NCBI GenBank assembly: GCA_021730635.1
Contig: JAJNNC010000001.1
Location: 992,001-1,056,000, forward strand
Reading direction: 5' to 3'
Source of the DNA: Catalimonadaceae bacterium JC749
GTDB taxonomy: Bacteria; Bacteroidota; Bacteroidia; Cytophagales; Cyclobacteriaceae
Length of the DNA: 64,000 nucleotides
Each line of letters opens with the position of its first letter. Position 1 is the first letter of the stretch. The notes beneath the pieces were generated by a model, which had not been told where the DNA came from, searched no databases, and saw only the letters and a program-made list of their open reading frames with translations. Shown here piece after piece: positions 52,052 through 60,869 of the stretch. Made by a program: the position numbers and the translations under genes.

Positions 52052-53188
52052 TTAATGTTTATTTGGATATTCCTTTAGTTTCTCTTTTAGCCATGGTTCC
52101 TTGTCCGTTAGTGATGAAAGATAGTGATAAGCCGCTTCCGATATGAATTTTTTTTCATGTTCCAGCAGCAGGCTTACCTTTTGAATCAGAAAAGGCTCTG
52201 GCGAATAAGATACTTTTAATAGTGTAAACAATAGGTTTGCGATGGCATTATTTTCATAAGGAATTTGACGCACAACATGCTCAACTACTTCTGCCTGAAG
52301 GCTGCAACATTCGATTAGCCGATTGATAATCATCCTTTTAGTACCAAAGTCGCACGTGGGAAATACTTCAAAAAGATTGGACTGAATATGGTCCTCGCTC
52401 ATGGCTGAGTTCGTAAGGCTATTCATTGCCTGCTCTTTTATGTAAAAATCTTCTGACTTTATCGTCTCCTGGATTTTAGGAATAAGTGCAGAGAATTCTT
52501 TTGCATTATTTTTAAATTGGTTAAGTGCCCAGATTTTATCCTGCCTATTACTGCCGGAAAGCATTGTATCCAACAGAGGTGCGGAAGCATAGGCTGAAGA
52601 AATGCTCAGGATACTATCCCTGCTAGGCCCATATACAATATGCCATAAGGTATGGGTAGTGTAAGCAGCCCCTTGAATAATATAACCCCTTATATCTGCT
52701 ATAGTAGCCCCACTGATCCCATCTACCTGTGCAGTCTTAGTTTCCTCAGGAGCCATTTCTGCTAAAGTGTAATTTGCCAGCATGGATTGAGGGTCACTTA
52801 ATAAAGTATGCAGTTTTGCATAATCGTGTGCTGTAAAAGGGTCATGCTCATTTTTGGTTAATATTTCACCTTCCCCCAATTGATAGCCCAGATAGTTTCC
52901 CGATACGGTCCAGTAAATAGAAAGAGATACTGGCAGGCATACACCTTCCAGGCAAACACCAGACTGTATTTCACGATAGAAAGCCAGGGGTATTTCCTGT
53001 TTTGAAAAACAGACATACAGGGTATCGTTGGGAATGGTGTCCTGAAAATTAACGAATCTTCCTTCAATACGCACAATTTGGTCAGGGTGGAATGCTCCAT
53101 TGAAAAACTGCCATTGTTCATGCTGCCGAAATTGCAAACTCGCAGCCACTACCAGCAGTGAAATTACACCTATTGGATGAACACTCAT
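52052..53188 (-). CDS. FMN_bind-like protein with flavinylation motif and helical-repeat tail (copy 2)
   Basis: A 378-residue protein, paralogue of 36110-37189. Cys79 and Cys84 ('VCLEGVC') are five residues apart as in copy 1. 'IYWTVSGNYLGYQL' and 'LTKNEHDPF' follow, then 'VDGISGAT' (Thr162), again a match to the ApbE flavinylation motif, then 'YTTHTLWH'. The C-terminal half is helical. A hydrophobic N-terminal segment is a signal or anchor. ATG at 53188 overlaps the upstream stop as ATGA, so it is translationally coupled to the large oxidoreductase. The order oxidoreductase then FMN_bind-like protein is the same in both loci. Confidence 0.7.
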   Translation of the reverse strand: MSVHPIGVISLLVVAASLQFRQHEQWQFFNGAFHPDQIVRIEGRFVNFQDTIPNDTLYVCFSKQEIPLAFYREIQSGVCLEGVCLPVSLSIYWTVSGNYLGYQLGEGEILTKNEHDPFTAHDYAKLHTLLSDPQSMLANYTLAEMAPEETKTAQVDGISGATIADIRGYIIQGAAYTTHTLWHIVYGPSRDSILSISSAYASAPLLDTMLSGSNRQDKIWALNQFKNNAKEFSALIPKIQETIKSEDFYIKEQAMNSLTNSAMSEDHIQSNLFEVFPTCDFGTKRMIINRLIECCSLQAEVVEHVVRQIPYENNAIANLLFTLLKVSYSPEPFLIQKVSLLLEHEKKFISEAAYHYLSSLTDKEPWLKEKLKEYPNKH

Positions 53189-55581
53189 TTGTTCTTTTTT
53201 TCCCATGGCAACGCTACTTCATCATCTGGTTGGCGCATGATCTTATAGGCACGGGCCGCCATGTTCACCCTGTGTTGCGGTTCCTTATACACTCGGATCT
53301 CACAGATGCCACCAGCAGGCTTTTCTTCTTCCAGCACCACCCTCAGGCCGGATGTGTTTATTTCTCCCACCGGTAGTACCAGGCGCCGGAAAGCTTCGGC
53401 ATTGTCAACCACGCGTAATGTTTCCCACTTCCCATTGCTCATTTGCTCTAAGCGGAACTTCTTCGGCGCCAGTTCTCCCCGGTTCTGGAACACCACATGC
53501 ACCACATTGAAAGACTGTGGCATTGCCCAATGCAACGCAAGCCAGTGGGGGCCTTTTGCTGTGGTGTCGGGAACCCACGCATTGAGACGCAATTCAGCAT
53601 GGGGAAAAGCAGTAGGCAACCTTGCTCGGGCGTATCCATTGGTCACCTCACTGGCGGGACTCAATTCACTGGAAGCTTTTACGCTAGCCATCAAGGCCAG
53701 ATCATCAGGATCCTGGTTAGGCAGTTCGATCAGATAGGCACCCTGCTTCAGCAGCTTTTGCTGCAACTGATCTACATGAGCCTGATATATTCCCCGTGGT
53801 GAGGTGTTTTCCATAATTGCCATACCAGCGGCAGTGCCTGTTGCCTGCCCAATCACACCGCAAGTTAACATGACACGTGTAGCTGTCAGCGCCACATGGG
53901 TGACTGATATATCCCGGCCTGCCATCATTAAGTTATCAATATTTTCGGAATACAGACTTCGGTAAGGAATAGAGTGAAGTACCCCCCGATGCGTATGATT
54001 ATTCAACCGCTCCTGATCAAAAAACCCGAGGGAAGGGTGATCATCAAGTCCCCAGCCGCCATAAGCCACCCTATCCTCCAGGAGAGGTTGTTCGGTGACG
54101 TCCCGTTCTGACATGACATAGTCACCTTTCAGGCGATAGCTTTCCCGCATGCCCACCACATGCCCTACCCAGACAAGCTTCTCATCTGCAGCCTCTTCCT
54201 TCCACTCTGTACAATGGTTTTTCAAATGATCCCAGATACCATAGATTAATCTGAACAGATCATCTCTCACTGCTTCTGCATTGGCATAGGTTTTTTCCGT
54301 ACCTCCCAGCTCTATCACCCACTGGGTATCGATGGGACCTATCTTTGGGTGGCGTCCTGTTCCAAAATCACTACACTTAGGAAAGGAGTAAATCCAGGAG
54401 GGGCTTTCGAAGGGTTGTAGGGTCTCTTGTGGCTCATACCAATATTTCAGGGAGCTTGGCAGCGTTGTAGTGTCAGCTTCCTCCGGCGCTTTAGTTTCAT
54501 GATACATGGCTTGAGACTCTCTGCCATACATATAGGCTGCCCCTGCTTTCACACCGATGATCCCATTGCCCGTACAGTCAATAAACAGCTTTCCGGAAAA
54601 CCGTAACCGCTGACCTTCCGGCAAACTTATACAGGTGACACTGGCTATGTTTGTTTCATTTTCCATTTCCACCCCTGTAGCATGCGTATGCAGAAAGAGG
54701 TCGAGATTCGGTTCTGATTCCACTAACCGTAACAGTCTGCTGGGGTAAAGTTTTCCGTCTGTAAAATAGCGCTGATTTCCATAGGCAGCGATTTCTTCAA
54801 CCAATCCAGTTTCTCTTACGTCATATTTTTTGTACTCTTTTTCCAGCTTGGTTTGTACTACCCCTACCGGTGGTACCAGTATTTCCAGACTGGCGTTCCC
54901 TCCTAACATACTTCGGTTTTGGATCAATACGGTTCTGGCCCCTTCACGGGCAGCGGCTACGGCCGCTAAAGTACCGGCGATTCCGCCTCCCACAACCACC
55001 ACATCATATTGTCCCATGTCTTTCATTTCCTGGCTGATTGCGCCATGTTTCTCTCGAAGCTTGGTCATGGCATCGATAGCAACAGGGGGTGTCCAGTGTA
55101 AATCTGAACTGAAAACAATCACATCACACCGGCCATAATAGCCCGTCAAATCTTGTAAGCGTAGTTGGTTAGTTTCCTTCAGAGAGACCACTCCACCATC
55201 TTCCCAGATCCAACCTGCCTGGCCACTCTCACCAAAGGTTTTGCCTGCTTTTTGGTTATTGACATATAGTTCAAATTTTCCAGGGTGATCTTCCGGGCTC
55301 CAGTCGTGACTACGAACCCATATCCTGTAACGGCCCGGTTTATCTACCTTGATAGCTGTAGTGGCATCTTTTACGGGAGTTCCCAAACCTGCTGCCAATA
55401 AATAGGGTGAGCCCATCTGGTCTATGAACTGCCAGTCATTGGTCCACCCCCCCGTATGGTCAAAACTTTCTGCTTCAACCCATACCATTTCCTGGCCAAT
55501 GACCAGCGAAGGCAGCGCTAGTAAGGCTAAGCTTACATAGTATTTTAATAACAATCTGGCTAGTTTATGTAGAGCAGTCAT
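53185..55581 (-). CDS. Exported FAD-dependent oxidoreductase with sugar-binding-type flanking domains (array member 3)
   Basis: A 798-residue protein. In order: signal peptide (to about residue 30), a galactose-binding-like or CBM-like domain ('VEAESFDHTGGW', 'PGRYRIWVRSHDW', about 33-165), the FAD domain with 'VVVGGGIAGTLAAVAAAREG' (about 184-203) and 'FIDCTGNGIIGVKAGAAYMYGRE', and a discoidin-like C-terminal domain (about 650-780) with 'HVVFQNRGELAPKKFRLEQM'. The two flanking modules suggest that it acts on a carbohydrate or glycan. It is coupled by ATGA to the FMN_bind-like gene. It differs from its neighbours in having no lipobox. Confidence 0.8.
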   Translation of the reverse strand: MTALHKLARLLLKYYVSLALLALPSLVIGQEMVWVEAESFDHTGGWTNDWQFIDQMGSPYLLAAGLGTPVKDATTAIKVDKPGRYRIWVRSHDWSPEDHPGKFELYVNNQKAGKTFGESGQAGWIWEDGGVVSLKETNQLRLQDLTGYYGRCDVIVFSSDLHWTPPVAIDAMTKLREKHGAISQEMKDMGQYDVVVVGGGIAGTLAAVAAAREGARTVLIQNRSMLGGNASLEILVPPVGVVQTKLEKEYKKYDVRETGLVEEIAAYGNQRYFTDGKLYPSRLLRLVESEPNLDLFLHTHATGVEMENETNIASVTCISLPEGQRLRFSGKLFIDCTGNGIIGVKAGAAYMYGRESQAMYHETKAPEEADTTTLPSSLKYWYEPQETLQPFESPSWIYSFPKCSDFGTGRHPKIGPIDTQWVIELGGTEKTYANAEAVRDDLFRLIYGIWDHLKNHCTEWKEEAADEKLVWVGHVVGMRESYRLKGDYVMSERDVTEQPLLEDRVAYGGWGLDDHPSLGFFDQERLNNHTHRGVLHSIPYRSLYSENIDNLMMAGRDISVTHVALTATRVMLTCGVIGQATGTAAGMAIMENTSPRGIYQAHVDQLQQKLLKQGAYLIELPNQDPDDLALMASVKASSELSPASEVTNGYARARLPTAFPHAELRLNAWVPDTTAKGPHWLALHWAMPQSFNVVHVVFQNRGELAPKKFRLEQMSNGKWETLRVVDNAEAFRRLVLPVGEINTSGLRVVLEEEKPAGGICEIRVYKEPQHRVNMAARAYKIMRQPDDEVALPWEKKNK

Positions 55582-55710
55582 AGCGTATAGTTTTCATTGT
55601 TATCAAAAGTAGTTATACCTTATAGGCTGTCTTATGCAGCCACACTTCACGATCTCCTGCGCTCCCCTGATGTTTTCATGCCATCGCTTCTCTCTGTCCT
55701 TTTGTGTCTT

Positions 55711-57393
55711 TTAATTTGCCGGTGCCAACCGTTGCTGGTCTTTCAGCAATATTTCTCTCAAACTTTTATAAGGAAGATCCTGCAAGGCAACCTTTTTGTC
55801 TATTGACAGTGCGGCAGCCGTAGCCGCTGATTGTCCCAGCACCATAAACACAGGTTCCATCCGGATAGAACCAAAAGCAATGTGCGAAGCACTCAAGCAT
55901 ACCGGAACCAACAGGTTACTGCATTCGGCTTTTTTTGGAATGATAGAACGGTAGCTCACTGGATAAGGGCCAGCCACTTTTGACTGCACATTCCCTTCAT
56001 TTTGCACATATCCATTGGCATCAATGTAACGCTGTATATGATGTGAATCCATGCCATAGGCCCCCAATCCTATAGGGTCTTCCGCTACTTCTAACCCTTC
56101 GCAATGATGCTGGGTCATCACATAGTCACTGACCAGGCGCCTGGCCTCTCTGATATATAGTTGTTGTTGCCAGCCGTCTTCTCTGGCAAATTCATCCTTG
56201 GCAGTTCCCCAACGGGATACTTCATTCCTCACCATTTCAGGAATTCTGGGATGATAAGCCAGCGTCCACATCAATCCTTTCTGGTAGTTTCTGTGCGCCT
56301 CGGTAATCCTTTCTCTCTCCTCGTAGGAAGCTTCCGGGTAGTCATAGTTCTGCCCTATGAAATCGGTGGAAAAGCCATGCCTATTATTGGTATCTGTTTT
56401 ACGGTTGGGCATGGCTGAATTGATCCAGGGAATCTGTGTCTCACCGGCCTCATAGTTTCTGAGGAGCAATTCGTAATTACGTTCGTCATAATTGGCAGGC
56501 TTCTCAAAAGGAATTCGGTTATCAGGGTGGTCCGTCAAACACATACGAAAGCAATAGGCTTGGATTTTGTGATCGCCGCTTCCGTCTATGCCAGGCCCCT
56601 CTGTGTTGATATAAGGCAGTACTCCACTGGATGGGTCCCCTTTCTTCACATAAGGGTCTACGCCTGCTACAAAGTTATGGTTTTGCCCGTTGATAGATAC
56701 GTTTTTAAGTAAAGACAAACTGATTTTATTCGCCTGCACGCCATTCAATGTTTCGCCATACTGCTCATTGGGTTCCCGCCCGAGGGTATAGCTTACGCCT
56801 GCAGCAGCCATCAAATCACCTTCATAGGTAGCATCTATGAACATCTTACCTGCATAGGTTTCTCCGCTTACCATCTCAATTTGCCTGATCGATGTGCCAT
56901 TTTTCACCACTCCATTTTCCCGATTCAGTCTTTGTCCGTATATCAGCTTTACTTGCTCTGAGGCCAGCATATCCTTGTACACCTGCAGGGCCGCCGATGG
57001 TTCAAAGGTCCACATGGCCTCTTCTCCTTCTTCTGTTCGGGTCTGGCCTCCGTCCATATAATCTTTTTGTTGTTGCCACTTCCAGTTTGACGGATCATCA
57101 TAGTATTCGCGGATCTTCTGATAAAACTCTCTGGCTATGCCTCCTATGGCTGCTTTGTTACCGATATCCGTCTGACCTAACCCTCCTGTGGTAAGTCCGC
57201 CGATTCTTTGATAAGGTTCAATCAACAACACACTTTTTCCCATCCTTGAACTCTGGATAGCTGCAGCTACGCCAGCCGATGTGCCACCATAAATAACGAT
57301 GTCATACTCAGTGGTTTGAGACCCTTGGCTAACTCCCGAGAGGGTTATCCCTAACAGGCTTACCATCAAAAATATCGTCTTCTTCATATCCAT
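55711..57393 (-). CDS. Exported FAD-dependent oxidoreductase (array member 2)
   Basis: A 560-residue PF12831-type protein with a cleavable signal ('[21 protein letters not shown]') and no lipobox. '[22 protein letters not shown]', '[16 protein letters not shown]', '[23 protein letters not shown]' and '[24 protein letters not shown]' define the family. An ATG at 57393 shares its A with the upstream stop (TGATG), so it is coupled to member 1; a second ATG at 57387 could be the start, and the TTG at 57396 is not needed. 129 bases separate it from member 3. Reaction unknown. Confidence 0.85.
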   Translation of the reverse strand: MDMKKTIFLMVSLLGITLSGVSQGSQTTEYDIVIYGGTSAGVAAAIQSSRMGKSVLLIEPYQRIGGLTTGGLGQTDIGNKAAIGGIAREFYQKIREYYDDPSNWKWQQQKDYMDGGQTRTEEGEEAMWTFEPSAALQVYKDMLASEQVKLIYGQRLNRENGVVKNGTSIRQIEMVSGETYAGKMFIDATYEGDLMAAAGVSYTLGREPNEQYGETLNGVQANKISLSLLKNVSINGQNHNFVAGVDPYVKKGDPSSGVLPYINTEGPGIDGSGDHKIQAYCFRMCLTDHPDNRIPFEKPANYDERNYELLLRNYEAGETQIPWINSAMPNRKTDTNNRHGFSTDFIGQNYDYPEASYEERERITEAHRNYQKGLMWTLAYHPRIPEMVRNEVSRWGTAKDEFAREDGWQQQLYIREARRLVSDYVMTQHHCEGLEVAEDPIGLGAYGMDSHHIQRYIDANGYVQNEGNVQSKVAGPYPVSYRSIIPKKAECSNLLVPVCLSASHIAFGSIRMEPVFMVLGQSAATAAALSIDKKVALQDLPYKSLREILLKDQQRLAPAN

Positions 57394-59072
57394 CAATTGT
57401 GAGCCAGTTCTGCTGATTGCTCAAGTAAGGGATCTTCCTTAAGTTTCTGTTGAATATCAGCAACATTTACCCTCTGTACGGGTACGTCCTGATCGATAGC
57501 CAATGAAGCGGCTACGGCTGCAGACTGGGCTAGCACCATAAATACAGGCTCCATCCGGATAGACCCATACGCTATATGAGAAGCCGACAGACAAACAGGT
57601 ACCAACAAATTTTCACATTCCTCCCTTTTGGGTGTTATAGCCCGGTACGCCACAGGATAGGGAGGAAAACCGTGTACTTGTATATCTCCTTCGTTCTTTA
57701 CCTGCGCACCGCCTTTCCCATCATCCACCACTATCCTTTGAATGTGATGGGAATCCATGCCATAAGCGGCTAGCCCTACTTTATCCTCTACTACCTCGTC
57801 TCCTACTACATTATGTTGTGTCATCACATATTCACCGATCATTCTTCTGGCTTCCCGGACATAGAGTTGATGCGGAAAGTGATCATTATCCACAAATTCA
57901 TCTTTGCAATAGCCTAAGGATAGCATCTTCTTTCTAAGTTCTTCAGGAACCCTTTCGTCATGACCGAGAAAATACAAAAGTCCTTTGGTATAGTCTTCGT
58001 GGGCTTTCCATATTTCCGCACGAGTTTCATAATCGGCTTCAGGATAGGCATAATTCATTCCAATCATATCGGTTGAAAACCCTCCCTTGTTGTTGACATC
58101 CATATCCCCTTTGGGCATGTTCCACCTGGCCAGTAAATAATCGTTGATATCCGTACTCTTTTGTTTTTCAATGAGCCTGGCCAGTAAGGTATACATTGCC
58201 GGATCATAGTTTTCCGGTTTACTGATAGGCACCTGGTTGGTTGTATCCTGCGTCAGACATAAGCGGAAGTTGTATGCCTGCACTTTTTTATCTCCAGCAC
58301 CAATAGGGGCCAGCGTATCATCACTGATCCCCCAAAGCAGGCCACTAGCCGGGTTTCCTGCTTCCACATAAGGATCCACGCCATCTGGAAATTGATGACG
58401 GTTAACTGGAATCCTGCTAAAATAGTCCACCTTGATGGAATCGATATCTTCTGGCAATTCTTCCGGATACAGTTGTACGCCATTCAGCGATTCCTTGTAG
58501 ACATCAGAAGATTCTCTACCAACAGCATAGGATACACCTGCTTTGGGGAGCAGATCTCCTTCATAGCTACAATCTAAAAATACTTTTGCTTTTACTTTTA
58601 TTTCATGGTGGGAGGTAGGATCCGCACTATCCATCAAAGATATTTCTACGATGTTTTTATCTTTGGTGGCTGCGCCGGAAAGCCTCTTCTGAAATAATAC
58701 TTCCAGCTCTGCTTCATCCACATATTGCTGGATGGTATTGGAAGCGACAGAAGGTTCGAAAGCCCACTGTTCAGACTTGCCATATGCCTTACCTACTCTC
58801 TTGTAAAAATCCAAAGCCAGTCCTGTGACCGCTTCTTTATTCCCAAAATCAGTCCAGCCCAATCCACCGGTAGTCATTCCACCCAAGTATTTACCTGGTT
58901 CGATCAATAAAACGGTTTTGCCCAACTTTTTGGCCGAATAGGCTGCCATTACTCCTGCTGCTGTGCCCCCATAAACACAAATGTCTACTTCTCTTACATT
59001 TTCTCTTTCTTCAGGGGTGTTACAGGCCAGGAGGGTTACTAACAAAAAATAAACAATACTTCTAATGATCAT
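57393..59072 (-). CDS. Exported FAD-dependent oxidoreductase, lipoprotein (array member 1)
   Basis: A 559-residue PF12831-type protein. The signal ends in a lipobox ('[11 protein letters not shown]'). '[22 protein letters not shown]' binds FAD, then '[16 protein letters not shown]' and '[23 protein letters not shown]', which differs from the other members ('Cys-Ser' for 'Ala-Thr'). The C-terminal '[24 protein letters not shown]' matches. It is the first gene after susD of locus 2, 111 bases downstream, with two hairpins in the gap. Its stop overlaps the start of member 2. Confidence 0.85.
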   Translation of the reverse strand: MIIRSIVYFLLVTLLACNTPEERENVREVDICVYGGTAAGVMAAYSAKKLGKTVLLIEPGKYLGGMTTGGLGWTDFGNKEAVTGLALDFYKRVGKAYGKSEQWAFEPSVASNTIQQYVDEAELEVLFQKRLSGAATKDKNIVEISLMDSADPTSHHEIKVKAKVFLDCSYEGDLLPKAGVSYAVGRESSDVYKESLNGVQLYPEELPEDIDSIKVDYFSRIPVNRHQFPDGVDPYVEAGNPASGLLWGISDDTLAPIGAGDKKVQAYNFRLCLTQDTTNQVPISKPENYDPAMYTLLARLIEKQKSTDINDYLLARWNMPKGDMDVNNKGGFSTDMIGMNYAYPEADYETRAEIWKAHEDYTKGLLYFLGHDERVPEELRKKMLSLGYCKDEFVDNDHFPHQLYVREARRMIGEYVMTQHNVVGDEVVEDKVGLAAYGMDSHHIQRIVVDDGKGGAQVKNEGDIQVHGFPPYPVAYRAITPKREECENLLVPVCLSASHIAYGSIRMEPVFMVLAQSAAVAASLAIDQDVPVQRVNVADIQQKLKEDPLLEQSAELAHN

Positions 59073-59097
59073 ATATAATGCTTGTTCAATGAATAAA

Positions 59098-59143
59098 AAT
59101 CCGCAAAGGATTTAGTAGAACGACTTGACATCGTTCTACTAAA
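59098..59143 (-). terminator. Two tandem hairpins between susD and the oxidoreductase array
   Basis: A perfect 13-bp inverted repeat, TTTAGTAGAACGA (59111-59123) and TCGTTCTACTAAA (59131-59143) with a 7-base loop, adjoins a small AAATCC-GCAA-AGGATTT hairpin at about 59098-59114. On the minus strand they are followed by TTTTTATT. They could lower expression of the downstream array relative to susCD, or protect the upstream mRNA. Confidence 0.65.
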
Positions 59144-59183
59144 GGATTGTGCTCTGAAGAAGATCACAAACTTTTCTACCAGG

Positions 59184-60851
59184 CTAATAGCCAGGGTTCT
59201 GTTCAAGTTCAGGATTGGTCTCCAGTTCAATGCGCGGTATAGGCCAGAGATAATCCCTATCCGGATTAAAAGTCCTCGTTTCAATAATCACCATCTGGTC
59301 TGCATTGCTTACATTGTCATAACTGGGGGTTCCGATCTCATCAATCTCAGGCGCTTCAGACAAAAAGCCGGTCTCTATTCTTCCGCGAAGAGGGCCGGGC
59401 ATTATTTCATGGGCGATTCTCCAGCGACGAATATCAAAATATCGTAAGCCTTCCATGCCCAGTTCATGTCTTCGCTCTTTTCTCACAATATTCCGAAGGT
59501 CCTGCTGGCTTTTTCCTTCGGCAATTTCAGGCATCTCCACAGTTGGTCTACGGCGAATCGCATTGATTGCTTCGTACACTGATGGATCAAGTTCATTCAT
59601 TTCTATCTTTGCTTCAGCGTAATTGAGCAGCACTTCAGCATACCGGAAAAGGATCATATCTTGCTCACTATTGCCTACATCTGTCGGGTAATCTACAGGA
59701 TCTACATGTTTTCTATACAAGTATCCTGTGAAAGAAGAATACGGGTGTGTCGCCTCTGTATTCTCAATGCGGACCGGAGGTGTCTCATTATAGTTCCAGA
59801 TCATGGTCGTATCAGGATTGGTATTAAAGACAAATCCTACATATACACTATTCGGTACTACGAGTGTATAATTTAATCTGGGATCTCTGTTTTCAAATGG
59901 ATTCATCGGGTCATATAAAGGAGACTCATCGATCGGCAACCCATCAATACAATCGTAGGTATCTACCATATCCTGTGGGGGCTTTTTATTAGAGTGCCCC
60001 AGGCCTAATCTGGAGAAAAAATTTCGGGGCATAGCATGGGTCTGCACCCCTCTTAAATACTGAACTGACATAATAATTTCAGGCGAATCTTCTCCGGCAT
60101 ACTTGAACAATTCAGCATAATCATCATGTAACTGGTATGTGCCTAATCCCATTAATTCTTCTGCGGCCTGTGCGGCTTCTTCCCAACGTTCATTATAAAG
60201 GGCCACTCTGGATTTAAGTGCCAAGGCTACTCCCTTCGTCGCTCTACTCTTGTTTTCGGGTTCAGAGGGCAAAACTTCAATAATGTCATCCAGTTCGGCC
60301 AACATAAAATCGACTACGTCAGATTTTGGGGTTCGTGGCATTTGTGCCTCTTCCAAGGAGATGGCCTCTGTCAACAAGGGGACATCACCATAAAGCTCGC
60401 TTAGGTAAGAATAAAAATACACTCTTAAAAAACGCACTTCCGCTAACAGGCGATTGTATTTTTCCGCATCCATGTCCTCCGACAAGTGGGATGCTCCTGA
60501 TAAAATATAATTACTACGACCTATTCCACGATAAAAGGCAGACCAAAAAGATCCTGTAAAATCGTTATCAGAATTCGCATCCCCTCTACCGAGTGCCTGC
60601 AAACCGCTGCCATTACGGTCCCAACCATTGTCTGACGCAAACTCCAAGGTTAACACGAAAGGATGGCCTACACCCGGTGGGTGAAACCAAAGCGTATTGT
60701 ACACCCCCGTTACTGCTAATTCTAACTCTGTTTCATTTGTTAGAAAATTTTCTGAGGAAGGAGAATCCAAGGGTAATCGCTGGAGATAATCCTCACAGGA
60801 ATAATGAATCAAGCACAAACACAATATTATTATATATCTCAGTAGTTTCAT
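59184..60851 (-). CDS. SusD/RagB-family outer-membrane lipoprotein (locus 2)
   Basis: A 555-residue SusD. The lipobox is in 'LIHYSCEDYLQ', followed by 'LPLDSPSSENFL', TPR-like helices, and the C-terminal 'RRWRIAHEIMPG' and 'PDRDYLWPIPRIELETNPEL'. It is clearly paralogous to the SusD at 40400 ('MNPFENRDPRL', 'TGYLYRKHV' in both regions), so the two SusCD pairs probably bind related ligands. It follows susC by 18 bases. Confidence 0.95.
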   Translation of the reverse strand: MKLLRYIIILCLCLIHYSCEDYLQRLPLDSPSSENFLTNETELELAVTGVYNTLWFHPPGVGHPFVLTLEFASDNGWDRNGSGLQALGRGDANSDNDFTGSFWSAFYRGIGRSNYILSGASHLSEDMDAEKYNRLLAEVRFLRVYFYSYLSELYGDVPLLTEAISLEEAQMPRTPKSDVVDFMLAELDDIIEVLPSEPENKSRATKGVALALKSRVALYNERWEEAAQAAEELMGLGTYQLHDDYAELFKYAGEDSPEIIMSVQYLRGVQTHAMPRNFFSRLGLGHSNKKPPQDMVDTYDCIDGLPIDESPLYDPMNPFENRDPRLNYTLVVPNSVYVGFVFNTNPDTTMIWNYNETPPVRIENTEATHPYSSFTGYLYRKHVDPVDYPTDVGNSEQDMILFRYAEVLLNYAEAKIEMNELDPSVYEAINAIRRRPTVEMPEIAEGKSQQDLRNIVRKERRHELGMEGLRYFDIRRWRIAHEIMPGPLRGRIETGFLSEAPEIDEIGTPSYDNVSNADQMVIIETRTFNPDRDYLWPIPRIELETNPELEQNPGY

Positions 60852-60869
60852 TGTTGAATTATTTTGAAA

